A DNA stretch of 64,000 bases, taken from positions 90,981 through 154,980 of the forward strand of contig CANTFK010000328.1 in NCBI GenBank assembly GCA_947646735.1, read 5' to 3'. Below are positions 21,267 through 30,827 of the stretch, one piece after another; positions within the stretch are counted from its first letter, which is position 1; every line of letters starts with the position of its first letter. Made by a program: the position numbers and the translations under genes. The notes below the pieces were generated by a model. That model was not told the DNA's origin, searched no databases, and saw only the letters and a list, made by a program, of their open reading frames with translations. Source of the stretch: Peronospora farinosa. Its lineage: Eukaryota > Oomycota > Peronosporomycetes > Peronosporales > Peronosporaceae.

Positions 21267-21865
21267 CGTAGACGAGCACTTCTACGAAGTTGCCTCGTGC
21301 TACTAGCACACACCTTCAGCACAAGCGAGGAAGCGGTTAGACCGTCTTACCTTCGCGTGCGAGGGTGGTTAGGAGGTTGGTCGACTGCTTAAGCAGTCGT
21401 ACCACCAGTTGCCTCTCGCTTAAGCGAGAGTGCAACGAACTTCTAAGACAAGAAGGCACCGACGTCACGTAGAAGCTTTTCGGCTTCTCGTGCGTGGTGT
21501 TTCGGTGTTTTAGCAAATTCAAGACTGAGCTATATTTAATGAATTATAATTAAATATAAACTTAACTACTGATTGGCTATATATGTATATAGATCGGATA
21601 CGCGACTTTAGAAGCGTATCCTGTCGCATGATCTTAAATGTAGATTTAAGATCGCAACTGACGTCCTTCTGAGACGTCGCGATGCCTAGCTTCAACTAGC
21701 GTCATCTCTTCCCATGTGAATCCATAAATGAATATCACATTCACGAGGGTGGATCACATTTGTGTATCGCACCCAAGTGACAGGTCAAAAGTAATCATGG
21801 ATGCTTTTAGACCAAACATTAAGTATATAACTTTATGTTTACGAGTAACTAGATGACCTGTTACA
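21267..21865 (-). repeat. 3' LTR of the Gypsy element (599 bp)
   Basis: Starts CGTAGACGAG (first base T to C compared with the family) and ends TGTTACA. It contains two perfect 18-bp palindromes centred on CTTAAG: CGACTGCTTAAGCAGTCG at 21382-21399 and CTCTCGCTTAAGCGAGAG at 21413-21430. Confidence 0.95.
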
Positions 21866-21880
21866 CCACCCCCCGTTTTA
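21866..21880 (-). promoter_or_regulatory. Polypurine tract
   Basis: On the minus strand the bases just before the 3' LTR read AAAACGGGGGGTGG, a purine run in the position expected for plus-strand DNA priming. Confidence 0.75.
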
Positions 21881-21971
21881 GAACGATTTTTACATTTTGT
21901 AAAGCATCGGTCAGGAGATAGAGAGACCTGCGAGCCGTTATAAACGCGCCGCTTTAGTCTACTTAATTCTC

Positions 21972-23397
21972 ATGCCACCGAAACGTGGTAAGGATGATGG
22001 GCCGCCTGCAAAGGCACCCATACAGTCCAGCACTAAGCGCACGCGCCGCGATTTATCGCAGCCGTCGCAAAGTGCCTCAGGCACTAAGGTGAATCTTCCA
22101 TCTCACTATAATGTGGATGAAGATCCTCATCTCATTGTATACTACAGCCATTGCCATCACCCCAAAGTGGCGATGAGCAAAGCGCATTGATGGGACATAT
22201 GTCCCCATCATTTGAGGCAACCGTCGTTGAGGGAGCGTCTATGCTTCCTTTAAGCGAAGGTAAAGCCTCGTCTACGAGCGCAGCGACTAAGACTGAGCAC
22301 GCTACTTCGAAAGGAGAAGTCGCGACTCAGTCAGATGTGACTCCTCAAGCTGATGTCTTGACAATCCATAATGGAGAGTCAGACTCAGGTGAGTGTGAGC
22401 TTAAAGATCCACCAAGTACACCTTCGGCCTCACTAGCCGCCGTCGTGAGGGCGACTACGTGAGTGGTGGCTTGCCACCAATGCCACTTCCATCTGAGTGG
22501 ATGAACTCGGATGGGTATAGTGCAGCGCTTTTGCAGCGTGCCACTATTGACGCTCATACATTTTATAGCGTCTTTCCCTTGTGGAAAAAGCAGGGCAAAG
22601 CACTTGGTCGTGCTTTCCCAATTCCAGTCGTGCTGCGCTCTAACGCAACAGCCGACGAATATGAAGTTGATCTCCTGCGCCGTGTTACCTTGCATGTATA
22701 TGTAACGAAACAACGGTCGCAGCGAATCAGCTTCGCCATGAAGCGTGCGCATGAAATTTTGGGTGGCAAGCAACCCCCAATTAATTCTCGCCACGCTTCT
22801 TCTGCTAGTCCTTCGGGACCTAGCAGAAAGAAGACAGCTGGTGCTGCTTCACATAAGCATCCACCAGCCCAGGCACGTCAACGCGCAAAGCGTCCACAGG
22901 CTCCCACGAGTCAAAGATCGTTGATTAACCCTTCCACTGGACAAGGATTTGGTGCTTTCGCTTCACAAACTGGTGGGCCAACAGCCTTCCAACAAGGAAG
23001 CGCGTGTTCCCACCCGCGTCTACCAACACAGGTGGAGACCGATAGGAGTGGCGATTACGCCAACCTACTCGCGGCTGCCTACCCTGCTGCTGTTCAGTCG
23101 CAGGCTGAGTCCGCTGCGCTGAAGAGGAAGGTGACAGATCTCGAGAGTCAAGCCTCGCGACTGAACTCGGATCTGCGCGATGTGAAGACGAGGGACCGTC
23201 AGGGGTATGACCGCCTGAAGACCCTTTTGGACATCCTAGAGCGACTGGTGATGAGAGACCCGCGTCAAGCGCGGAGTCCTCCTCGATCGCCGAGTCCTCT
23301 ATCGCCTCGTTCGTATACGGGGAGCCTTTCGGCTTCCTCGTCGCCTGATCGGTCGCGACGCTCGACTCACAGTCGACTTCACCATCGGTCTCGTTAG
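21972..23397 (+). pseudogene. Antisense reading frame of the Gypsy element, coiled-coil protein, two frame breaks
   Basis: Plus-strand frames 21972-22190, 22151-22462 and 22459-23397 overlap end to start in three frames, as one ancestral protein of roughly 470 residues with two frameshifts. It begins MPPKRGKDDGPPAK with a basic, nuclear-signal-like N-terminus. A compact middle follows (PLPSEWMNSDGYSAALLQRA). A clear heptad region (LKRKVTDLESQASRLNSDL) and a Ser/Arg/Pro-rich tail close it. It ends 11 bp from the pol stop, convergent with it, and starts about 105 bp inside the 3' LTR. It is opposite to gag-pol. No family is recognised. Protein-like composition over 1.4 kb argues against a shadow of another gene. 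Confidence 0.6.
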
Positions 23398-23407
23398 ACC
23401 GATGTGG

Positions 23408-26400
23408 TTATGTGATCTCTTCTGGATCATCATACCGTTTCAGACGAACAACGTAAAATACGGGGTGCGTCTTCATATACGGTGGTAGAGTGAGCCTATA
23501 ATTTAGGTCTCCAACTTCTTCAACCACTTTAAAGGGCCCAATGAATCGGGGCAATAGATTAGTAGTAACACCAGGTAGTACAGAAATTGCATGTTTAGGT
23601 AGGGTAGCAGTACTTAATAGCACTTTGTCCCCCACACTAAAGTGTTCATTGTTTTTGCGACCATGCTGGTCTGTATATTGTTTTTGCTTGTCCTGTGCGC
23701 TTGCCATCGCGTCACGGACTTTACGTGTGATGGCTAATCGCTCATCCACAAAGCGCTGAGCTTCGTTCACGCTTTTAGCATCCAGCTCGACGATGACGCC
23801 TCCACGAGGTCGTTCATGGGTCGACGCTGTTTATAACACTATAGTGTCATCGTCAAGGAGCACTGGCATTTCCTGCCGTGCCTCCTCTGTGACACCTATA
23901 GGTGACGTGACCACTGCTAAATTAGCAGTGTCACTAGGGCAACCTTGGCCCTCTTTGGCATTCGCACCGAGCGAAGTGAGGGGACCTTTTCCAATAAAAC
24001 TCGGGCTGCGTACAACCGAAACTGGCGTCCGAGGATGACGCAGTCCGTTGATATAAAACGGTGTTTCACACGTACTGGCGTGAACACTGTTATTAATAGC
24101 GAACTCCACGAATGGCAATTGATTGCTCCATTCTTTGGAAGTCGCTACTGTACGCAACACATCCGCCACGACTCGATTGGCCCGTTCTGTTTGGCCATCG
24201 GTCTGGGGATGATCAGCGGTTAACATGTGGTGCTTGCTTTCCAGAAACTCAAACACATGTCGCCACAATCTTGACGTAAAACGCGGATCCCGATCCGATA
24301 CTTTGGATTCGGGCATCCCGTGTAGTCGATGCACATAATCCATAAACAAGAGGGCAGCCTCTTTTACTGAGATCTTGGTGCTACATGGTGCCACATGCAT
24401 CATCTTGCCCATTCTGTGTACAAAAACGACGAGCCCCGTCCTGCCTTTATGGTCAGGCGGTAAGCCAAACATGAAGTCCAAACTGACCGACGTCCAACAT
24501 TCAGTTGGAATCGGCAGTGGCTTCAGTGGTGCACTGCTAGAAGGTGCAGGCGAAATGCGCTAACACTCTTCGCAAAAGCGAATATAGTTGGCCACCCACC
24601 GATATAGGTGGGGCCACCAAAATTCCTCTGACACTCGTAAGAATGTCTTTCACGGCCCAGATGCTCACTAGATGGCGCATCATGGCACTCGTGAAGTATC
24701 ATCAGCTTGAGATCTGTGCCATGAGGTACATAGATTCTCAAGGGATCACTGGGTGACAGTTGATGCCATAACAGGCCATCACTGTAACTAAAGCGATCTA
24801 GTTTCGCTTTGAGGTGCGACGGAAGGTTAACCTTTCGTCCACCAAAATGATCCAACAGCAGGCGAAATGTTCGTCCTGACTGTAACACTCCTTTATATCG
24901 GAGACCAATGAGCTCGTCACATGGAACGTCTTCATGGCTTCCAATGTTGACGACTCATCTTGTGTTTTCGCACGAGACACACTATCCTGGTGTCTTGCCT
25001 CGAAGTCTAGTCTGCGCTATAACGCGTCAGCCAAGACATTCGACTTACCCGGCTTATATTTAACTTTGAAATTAAATTCAGAGAAGAATGTTAGCCATCT
25101 CGCCATTCTCGGCGAGAGGTGCGGTGGGTTTATAGCGGTCCGCAGTGATGCGTGATCCGTATAAACCACATAAGTTTGGTGCCCAAGAGGTGCACCCGAA
25201 ACTTTACAAGGTCACACTTAATTGAAAGTAGCTCCTTGTCATGCACAAGGTAATCCAGCTCTGCGGCTTTCAAAGCCGAGACTGATACGAAATGATACGG
25301 TGAATGCCGTTGTCATCCTTCTGCATGAGCGCGCTGCCGATCGCAAAATTGCTTGCATTGCAGACGACGCTAAATGGCTTATCCGCGTCTGGCAATGCCA
25401 AGACCGGTTCCTCTACAAGAGATTGCTTTACGGAAGTGAACGAATCTTCTTGCTCCTTGTCCATTCTGTACCCTTTTTCAAAAGGTCAGATAATGGCTTA
25501 GTCTGCTCCGCATAATTCTTGCTGTACTTATGCAAGTAATTAGCGAGCCCAAGGAATTGGAGCAGATCCTTCACATTACGTGGGACTGGCCATTCCTTTA
25601 CATCCTTTGCCTTTTCTGGATCTGCTCGTACACCATGTGCACCTACGATGCAGCCCAGTACAGGTATCTCGGGGACCCCTATTACGCACTTTTGCAAGTT
25701 CACGTATAATTGGGCGTCACCCAGAGTCTGCAAGATAGCGTCTAAATGACACTTGTGCGACTCTATTGCGCTCAGACCTTCTTCCGCCCTACTATGCACG
25801 AACACGTCGTCAAAGTAATGGGGCGCGTACGCACGGTGCTGACGCATCACGTGAGTCACCACTCGGTTGAATGTTGCCGGAGCATTTTTCAACCCTTGTG
25901 GCATCACAAGCCACTCCCACAGCATACCGCTTGGGGTGCTTACTGCCGTCTTGGCTACATCGGTATCTCTCATGAGAACCTGATAGTAGCCATCCTTCAG
26001 ATCCAACGCGGAAAAGATAGTTGACTTTCCCATGGAATTCAACAAAACATCTTTCCGCGGGATCGACGTTTGAGCCGGAATGGTGGCCGTGTTCAGCTTA
26101 TTATAAGCATGAACCACGCGCCATCTACTGTTGCTTTACGCAAACAGAAGGTCGGGATGCAGTGAGGCGACTTGCTCTCACGTACATGTCCTGCCTTAGC
26201 TCACTTGTCGAAGAACTCATCGATGTAATCGACTTGTTTCTTCGGCAACGGCCATTGCCTGGTCACACAATACTTGGTGCCAGGCTCCATTTCAATCTCG
26301 TGCCTGATGCCCTTATCTGTCGGTAGGCGGCTCGGCACTTCTGCAAGAAACACATCACGGTGTTTCCATAGAACATCATAAAACGGGCTGTCCTTCGAGA

Positions 26401-26713
26401 AATCCCATCCTTGAGCAGCGAACCGTTTCTTCTTATCGGTTTCCAAGACGCTCTCATCCATTGTGGATGAAGAGCAACAGTCCACCACATTCTCTTCTGG
26501 AACTGGTGCGACTGTCTCGTGAATTTTTCCTTCCTTTAGTTCGGACAAGAACAGACCCCACGTCATCTCCGAGAGATTTACTATCTCCTCGGCCGATGCC
26601 AAGACAAGTTGGATCATCTCAACTGAGGATGCCTCCGGCATTTTGTCTTCGACGGCCTCGAACAACTCGTTCGTAGGTCCGTCCTCTTGGACCGAGACTA
26701 ATCCAAGGGTCAC
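23408..26713 (-). pseudogene. Gypsy pol: reverse transcriptase, RNase H, integrase (broken)
   Basis: Read right to left. The RT N-terminal part (26201-26713) ends near PLPKKQVDYIDEFF. The RT core (25428-26117) has the ALDLKDGYYQV motif and an intact YFDD active site. RNase H (25270-25464) has SVVCNASNFAIGSALMQ, where the usual first Asp of the CDAS motif is Asn. The integrase zinc region is at 24523-24888. The integrase core (23831-24481) has DFMFGLPPDHKGRTGLVV, DRDPRF and the HPQTDGQTER region. The C-terminal part (23408-23770) has a GPF-type module and KTHPVFYV. Frames are separated by stops and shifts, so no single polyprotein can be made. No chromodomain is seen after the GPF module. Confidence 0.9.
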
Positions 26714-27564
26714 TCGTTCGACGTGCCCTTGATCTTCGTAAAACTTCTGGTGCTCGTTGTTTGAGTCACCACGACCTTTGACCTGGAAGAAGGTGTCTTC
26801 GCTGTATTAGCCAACGCACTCCGTCCGACTGCACCAGGCTCATGGCTCTGTGCCGGTTCTTGTGGCGCTTGACTTCCTGTAAGCCCACCGTCAACTACCA
26901 CAGGCTCTCGGCTCTGTGCAGGACTATTGGACGCATGATTACCTGTCATCTCCCCATTCACTACATCAGTCTCCTTGAGCTGGGTAGGAATATGTGCTAC
27001 CTGACTTTCTGTCAGGGCACTTCCAACTACATCACTCCTTTCGAGCTGGGTAGTTCCTGGTGTCGATTGACATACCGTCATCGCACCCTTGACTGTGTTG
27101 GACACAGCATCAATCGCATAAGCCTCTCGCAGGAGCATATCTTCTGCGTAGAGCTAGCGACTGTGCGTGTTCGACTGTCAAACCAAGGTTGGTGTTTAGC
27201 CAGCCAAGGCATGCCTAAGGTGAGGTCATACGGACTCTCCTTACCTAGCACTGTGAACTTCTCTTTACAAGAGAAGTCACTGAAACTGAAGGCAAGTTCA
27301 ATCTTTAGCTCCCTCCGATTAAACGAGCGCGTCGTTCGCTAAGCGAACGATCGCCTCTTCTCGCTTGCCATCCTGGCAAAGCGAATCATAACTCGCCGGA
27401 CTCTTTTTCAGAGCCGCGAGTTTCATAAAGTTTTGTGATGCATCCGAATCCACGAGAAGGGTCATCACTTGGTCATAGCCTCGTACTCGAGCGCTATAGA
27501 CCAAAAGGGTTGAGGTCCGACCTTTCGGAACCTCAGGGACTATGCTACCCATTTGTTCGATCAC
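26710..27564 (-). pseudogene. Gypsy gag-pol linker and aspartic protease (active site altered)
   Basis: The frame 27319-27564 contains LLVDSDASQNF, the retropepsin active-site region in which the normal DSG reads DSD (GAT codon at the Gly position). The following frame (26710-27138) holds a repetitive linker with four related units ('TGSQAPQEPAQSHEPG' type). A frame change separates the two. Confidence 0.8.
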
Positions 27565-27617
27565 TCTGAACTTAGGGGTAGCTTCAGAGTCCGCGACAGT
27601 AGGGCATCCCGACCCTA

Positions 27618-28628
27618 CTACGCTCCCGCATTTCCCGACCCATCTTGGGCAGGTGCTGAACCCGTGCGTCGTGCACGCTGGTTTTTCACACCTCCCTTCG
27701 GGTTGGGAGACCTTTTGCTGGCTGCCTTAGCACCAGCAGCTACTTTGGCATAGCAGCGAGCCATCCTATGGCCTCGCTTGCCGCACTTGTAGCAGATCAC
27801 ATCTGCATTGCCTAACTCCATAGGAGTGGCATCAGACTTCTCGAACGACGGCTTGTAATAGGATGTCGCCGAGGCGCTGTTGATTGATTGCTCCTCAACT
27901 ATGGCAATGTCAATTGCCTCTTTTATCGTCGCTGGCACCTTTCTAAAAAGGGCCTGACGCGATGGGCGGTGCCTAAGCCCATTCATGAACGTGGCCACCT
28001 GAATACGTTCTGGTATCGGATCGTCATTAATGGACGCCGACAGCGAACGCATCTCCTGCACGAATTCTTGCAGAGAGTGTTTCGACTGTCGTGCTCCAAA
28101 GAAGAGCGCCATAAGCAACACTTCGTTGTTAGGCGGCTGATACATGGCGCGAATATTTGCCTTAAACATCGCCCATGAAGGAAATGCATCAGCATTAGCC
28201 ATCAGCGCAGAGTATGCCCACTCTGACGATTTTCCACGAAAGTTGGACATGGCATACGACACCATCCTGGTGTCGTCTTCGATGAGCTGCGCCACTCCAC
28301 ATTGCTCAGCTGCTAATAGCCAGAGAGCAATATTGTGAGGGCTAGTTCCATCGAGCTTCGGAGGGTCCATCCGAATGGGCCTCGGTTGAGCAGGTCGGGC
28401 AGAGAGCGCCTCAACAGTTCTGTTGAGCGCCTCATTACGTGCCTGCTCAAGCCTAAGCTTATCCTGAGTCTTAGTGATGGACTCAGCTGTGGCTTGGCTG
28501 TTTACCTCGGACGCGTTTCTACGCTGTCCGAGCACAAACGCCTCGAATTGCTCCAACTGAGAAACATGTTGCTCAGGAGGACAATGCAAGAGGTTGACCA
28601 GGGCTTGTTCACCAAGTCCCTGCACCAT
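27618..28628 (-). CDS. Gypsy gag with zinc knuckle
   Basis: 336-residue frame. An N-terminal helix-rich segment is followed by the gag core (MDPPKLDGTSPHNIALWLLAAEQ, FRGKSSEWAYSALMANADAFPSWAMFKANIRAMYQPPN in shorter pieces). A CCHC knuckle, CYKCGKRGHRMARC, is at about residues 277-290, and the tail is basic. It is the only part of the element still open over its probable full length. The frame is open upstream of the ATG used here, so the true start may lie nearer the 5' LTR. Confidence 0.85.
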   Translation of the reverse strand: MVQGLGEQALVNLLHCPPEQHVSQLEQFEAFVLGQRRNASEVNSQATAESITKTQDKLRLEQARNEALNRTVEALSARPAQPRPIRMDPPKLDGTSPHNIALWLLAAEQCGVAQLIEDDTRMVSYAMSNFRGKSSEWAYSALMANADAFPSWAMFKANIRAMYQPPNNEVLLMALFFGARQSKHSLQEFVQEMRSLSASINDDPIPERIQVATFMNGLRHRPSRQALFRKVPATIKEAIDIAIVEEQSINSASATSYYKPSFEKSDATPMELGNADVICYKCGKRGHRMARCYAKVAAGAKAASKRSPNPKGGVKNQRARRTGSAPAQDGSGNAGA

Positions 28629-28736
28629 ATGCTCTGCCGACTCCCTATGATGTTAGGAGAGGTGAGGGAAGTCACTCCAGTCCATATTAAGGACCATGTC
28701 AACCACACGCACGCTCAGAGAGACGGGTCGTGGGAA

Positions 28737-28754
28737 GGACTACTAGTGCTACCA
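28737..28754 (-). promoter_or_regulatory. Primer binding site candidate
   Basis: Two bases after the 5' LTR the minus strand reads TGGTAGCACTAGTAGTCC. It starts TGG as expected for pairing with a tRNA CCA end. Which tRNA is not determined. Confidence 0.6.
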
Positions 28755-28756
28755 AG

Positions 28757-29344
28757 TGTAGACGAGCACTTCTACGAAGTTGCCTCGTGCTACTAGCACA
28801 CAAGCGAGGAAGCGGTTAGACCGTCTTACCTTCGCGTGCGAGGATGTTTAGGAGGTTGGTCGACTGCTTAAGCAGTCGTACTACCAGTTGCCTCTCGCTT
28901 AAGCGAGAGTGCAACGAACTTCTAAGACAAGAAGGCACCGACGTCACGTAGAAGCTTTTCGGCTTCTCGTGCGTGGTGCTTCGGTGTTTTAGCAAATTCA
29001 AGACTGAGCTATATTTAATGAATTATAATTAAATATAAACTTAACTACTGATTGGCTATATATGTATATAGATCGGATACGCGACTTTAGAAGCGCATCC
29101 TGTCGCATGATCTTAAATGTAGATTTAAGATCGCAACTGACGTTCTTCTGAGACGTCGCGATGCCTAGCTTCAACTAGCGTCATCCCTTCCCATGTGAAT
29201 CCATAAATGGATATCACATTCACGAGGGTGGATCACATTTGTGTATCGCACCCAAGTGACAGGTCAAAATTAATCATGGATGCTTTTAGACCAAACATTA
29301 AGTATATAACTTTATGTTTACGAGTAACTAGATGCCTTGTTACA
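28757..29344 (-). repeat. 5' LTR of the Gypsy element (588 bp)
   Basis: TGTAGACGAG...TTGTTACA on the plus strand. It lacks 11 bp (ACCTTCAGCAC type) present in the partner LTR near 28803. Next to gag, so it is the 5' LTR in coding orientation. Confidence 0.95.
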
Positions 29345-29652
29345 CAACGTGCGCAATTTAGGTTTAATTCAGATTATATTTTAGGTTTTATTCAAACTTG
29401 AAATACATTAAAATTAAAATCTAGATCGCGGAATAGAAAACCTATTTTTTGTTTAGAAAAATTTCTACCCTAGTAATTCTGTTAGCGACTCCCTTTTAAT
29501 TATATAACAGAAGGGAGGGATAGTTAATATTTGGCTCATTTCTATAAATACCGTGTTTTTTCTGGTGAGAACGGGTCAATAGATTAATGAATTGTACATA
29601 TCATTTGCTTTCACTATTCAAGCCCCTTTTTACTTGTAATCCAGTATCGTAA

Positions 29653-30672
29653 ATGTCTCGCCACAATAACAGCAAACTCAGAGACGAAGCGACGACCACG
29701 AAGCGTCGACGTGTAGACGGCAAGAAAGTTGCAGCAAATCAAGCGAAACTAATGGAAGGAAATCCTCCTGATATAATTGACCTCACGATTGAAGATGACA
29801 CGCAAGACAATTTGGATCAATTATCCCACAATCCAATGGAGATTCCGGCGCATTTGGAATCAGATGATTATTTTCAGGTTCTGAGTCTGTCGCGTTCTGC
29901 ATCCGAATCAGATGTTAAACGTGCATACAGGAAATTAGCAGTACAATGGCATCCCGATAAAAACCGCTTGAACCCACGGGCCGAAGAGGTATTTAAAAAA
30001 ATTAGCGAAGCCTACGAAGTACTGCGTGATCTGGAGAAACGTAAACATTATGAAAAATACAACAAAGCAGGAGGCCAGAGAGCACGAGCGACTCAGACGA
30101 CGGAAGGGTTTGGGTTCAATACTAGTCGTGCTACTAATGAGTTCTCGACACGACGTGCACGAGACATTTTTGATGCATTTTTTGGAGCTGAAGACCCATT
30201 TGCAGCATTTTATGGAGGTGGTCAACAACATCGTGGGTCGAGAAGCGTTAGAAATGACCCATTTGCGTCTATGGGTTTTGGTGGGATGGGAGTGGGTATG
30301 ACTATGCCAGGATTTGGACAAATGGGTGGAATGTCGATGATGGACCAATTCTTTAGCAACGGATTCGAGGGGATGAATGGAACAAGTGCTGGAGTATTTT
30401 CTTCAAGTACGACCTCATCGTCTTCAATGTTTACGGATCAAAATGGTAACGTCATTCAGCAAAAGACGACGACAACTAAAGGATCGGATGGTCGGATGGA
30501 GACTGTCACGGAGGAGTTTCGGAATGGCAAGCTGGTAAACTCATCGTCGTCGGCTACTAGTCGATTGGTCGATAATGGAAGGATGCAGGTTGATGGGAGC
30601 TCGAACGCTATCAAGAGAAGCTATCAACGTCGTCGTTCGAGCAACTCGCGTCCAAAGTATTACGGGATTTAG
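29653..30672 (+). CDS. DnaJ/Hsp40 co-chaperone (DNAJB-like) with possible SUMO-interacting motif
   Basis: 339 residues, single exon. The J domain is at about residues 71-140 (DDYFQVLSLSRSASESDVKRA, HPD at 100-102, then FKKISEAYEVLRD). A glycine/phenylalanine/methionine-rich region follows, then a C-terminal segment with 'TKGSDGRMETVTEEFRNGK', as in DNAJB2/B6-type proteins. The HPD triad is intact, so it should stimulate Hsp70 ATPase. The N-terminus has a basic run (TTKRRRVDGKK, 15-25) and then DIIDLTIEDD (40-49), a match to a SUMO-interacting motif: hydrophobic core next to acidic residues. The C-terminus is basic (KRSYQRRRSSNSR). A nuclear role is inferred from these signals. It is convergent with the PCH2 gene, with 155 bp between stops. 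Confidence 0.9.
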   Translation: MSRHNNSKLRDEATTTKRRRVDGKKVAANQAKLMEGNPPDIIDLTIEDDTQDNLDQLSHNPMEIPAHLESDDYFQVLSLSRSASESDVKRAYRKLAVQWHPDKNRLNPRAEEVFKKISEAYEVLRDLEKRKHYEKYNKAGGQRARATQTTEGFGFNTSRATNEFSTRRARDIFDAFFGAEDPFAAFYGGGQQHRGSRSVRNDPFASMGFGGMGVGMTMPGFGQMGGMSMMDQFFSNGFEGMNGTSAGVFSSSTTSSSSMFTDQNGNVIQQKTTTTKGSDGRMETVTEEFRNGKLVNSSSSATSRLVDNGRMQVDGSSNAIKRSYQRRRSSNSRPKYYGI

Positions 30673-30827
30673 GACAAGAAGTTGAGACGAAAGTAATATG
30701 AATGGGAGAACTAAGAAGAAGCTTTAGCTAGCGTTCGATCTAATACACTCCAGAGTAAAAGAAACGCGAGACGTCTATTTTTGTGTAGCTGCTTAGCAAT
30801 TATAGCTGTTATTCAATCCGAAATGAT

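Larger units (their letters stand above)
21262..29349 (-). mobile_element. Ty3/Gypsy retrotransposon, full length, mutated
   Basis: Two LTRs (21267-21865 and 28757-29344) enclose gag-pol on the minus strand. The element is flanked by the 5-bp target duplication CAACG at 21262-21266 and 29345-29349. The domain order gag, protease, RT, RNase H, integrase defines Ty3/Gypsy. By eye the LTRs differ at 12 of 588 aligned positions (9 transitions, 3 transversions) plus one 11-bp indel, about 2 %, so insertion is fairly recent. A plus-strand frame lies between pol and the 3' LTR. Several stops, frame changes and catalytic substitutions make this copy non-autonomous. Confidence 0.93.

Noticed and set aside
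22345..22794. 149-codon minus-strand ORF inside the Gypsy element
   Set aside because: It lies opposite the more protein-like plus-strand frame, has no gag-pol motif and looks like a shadow.
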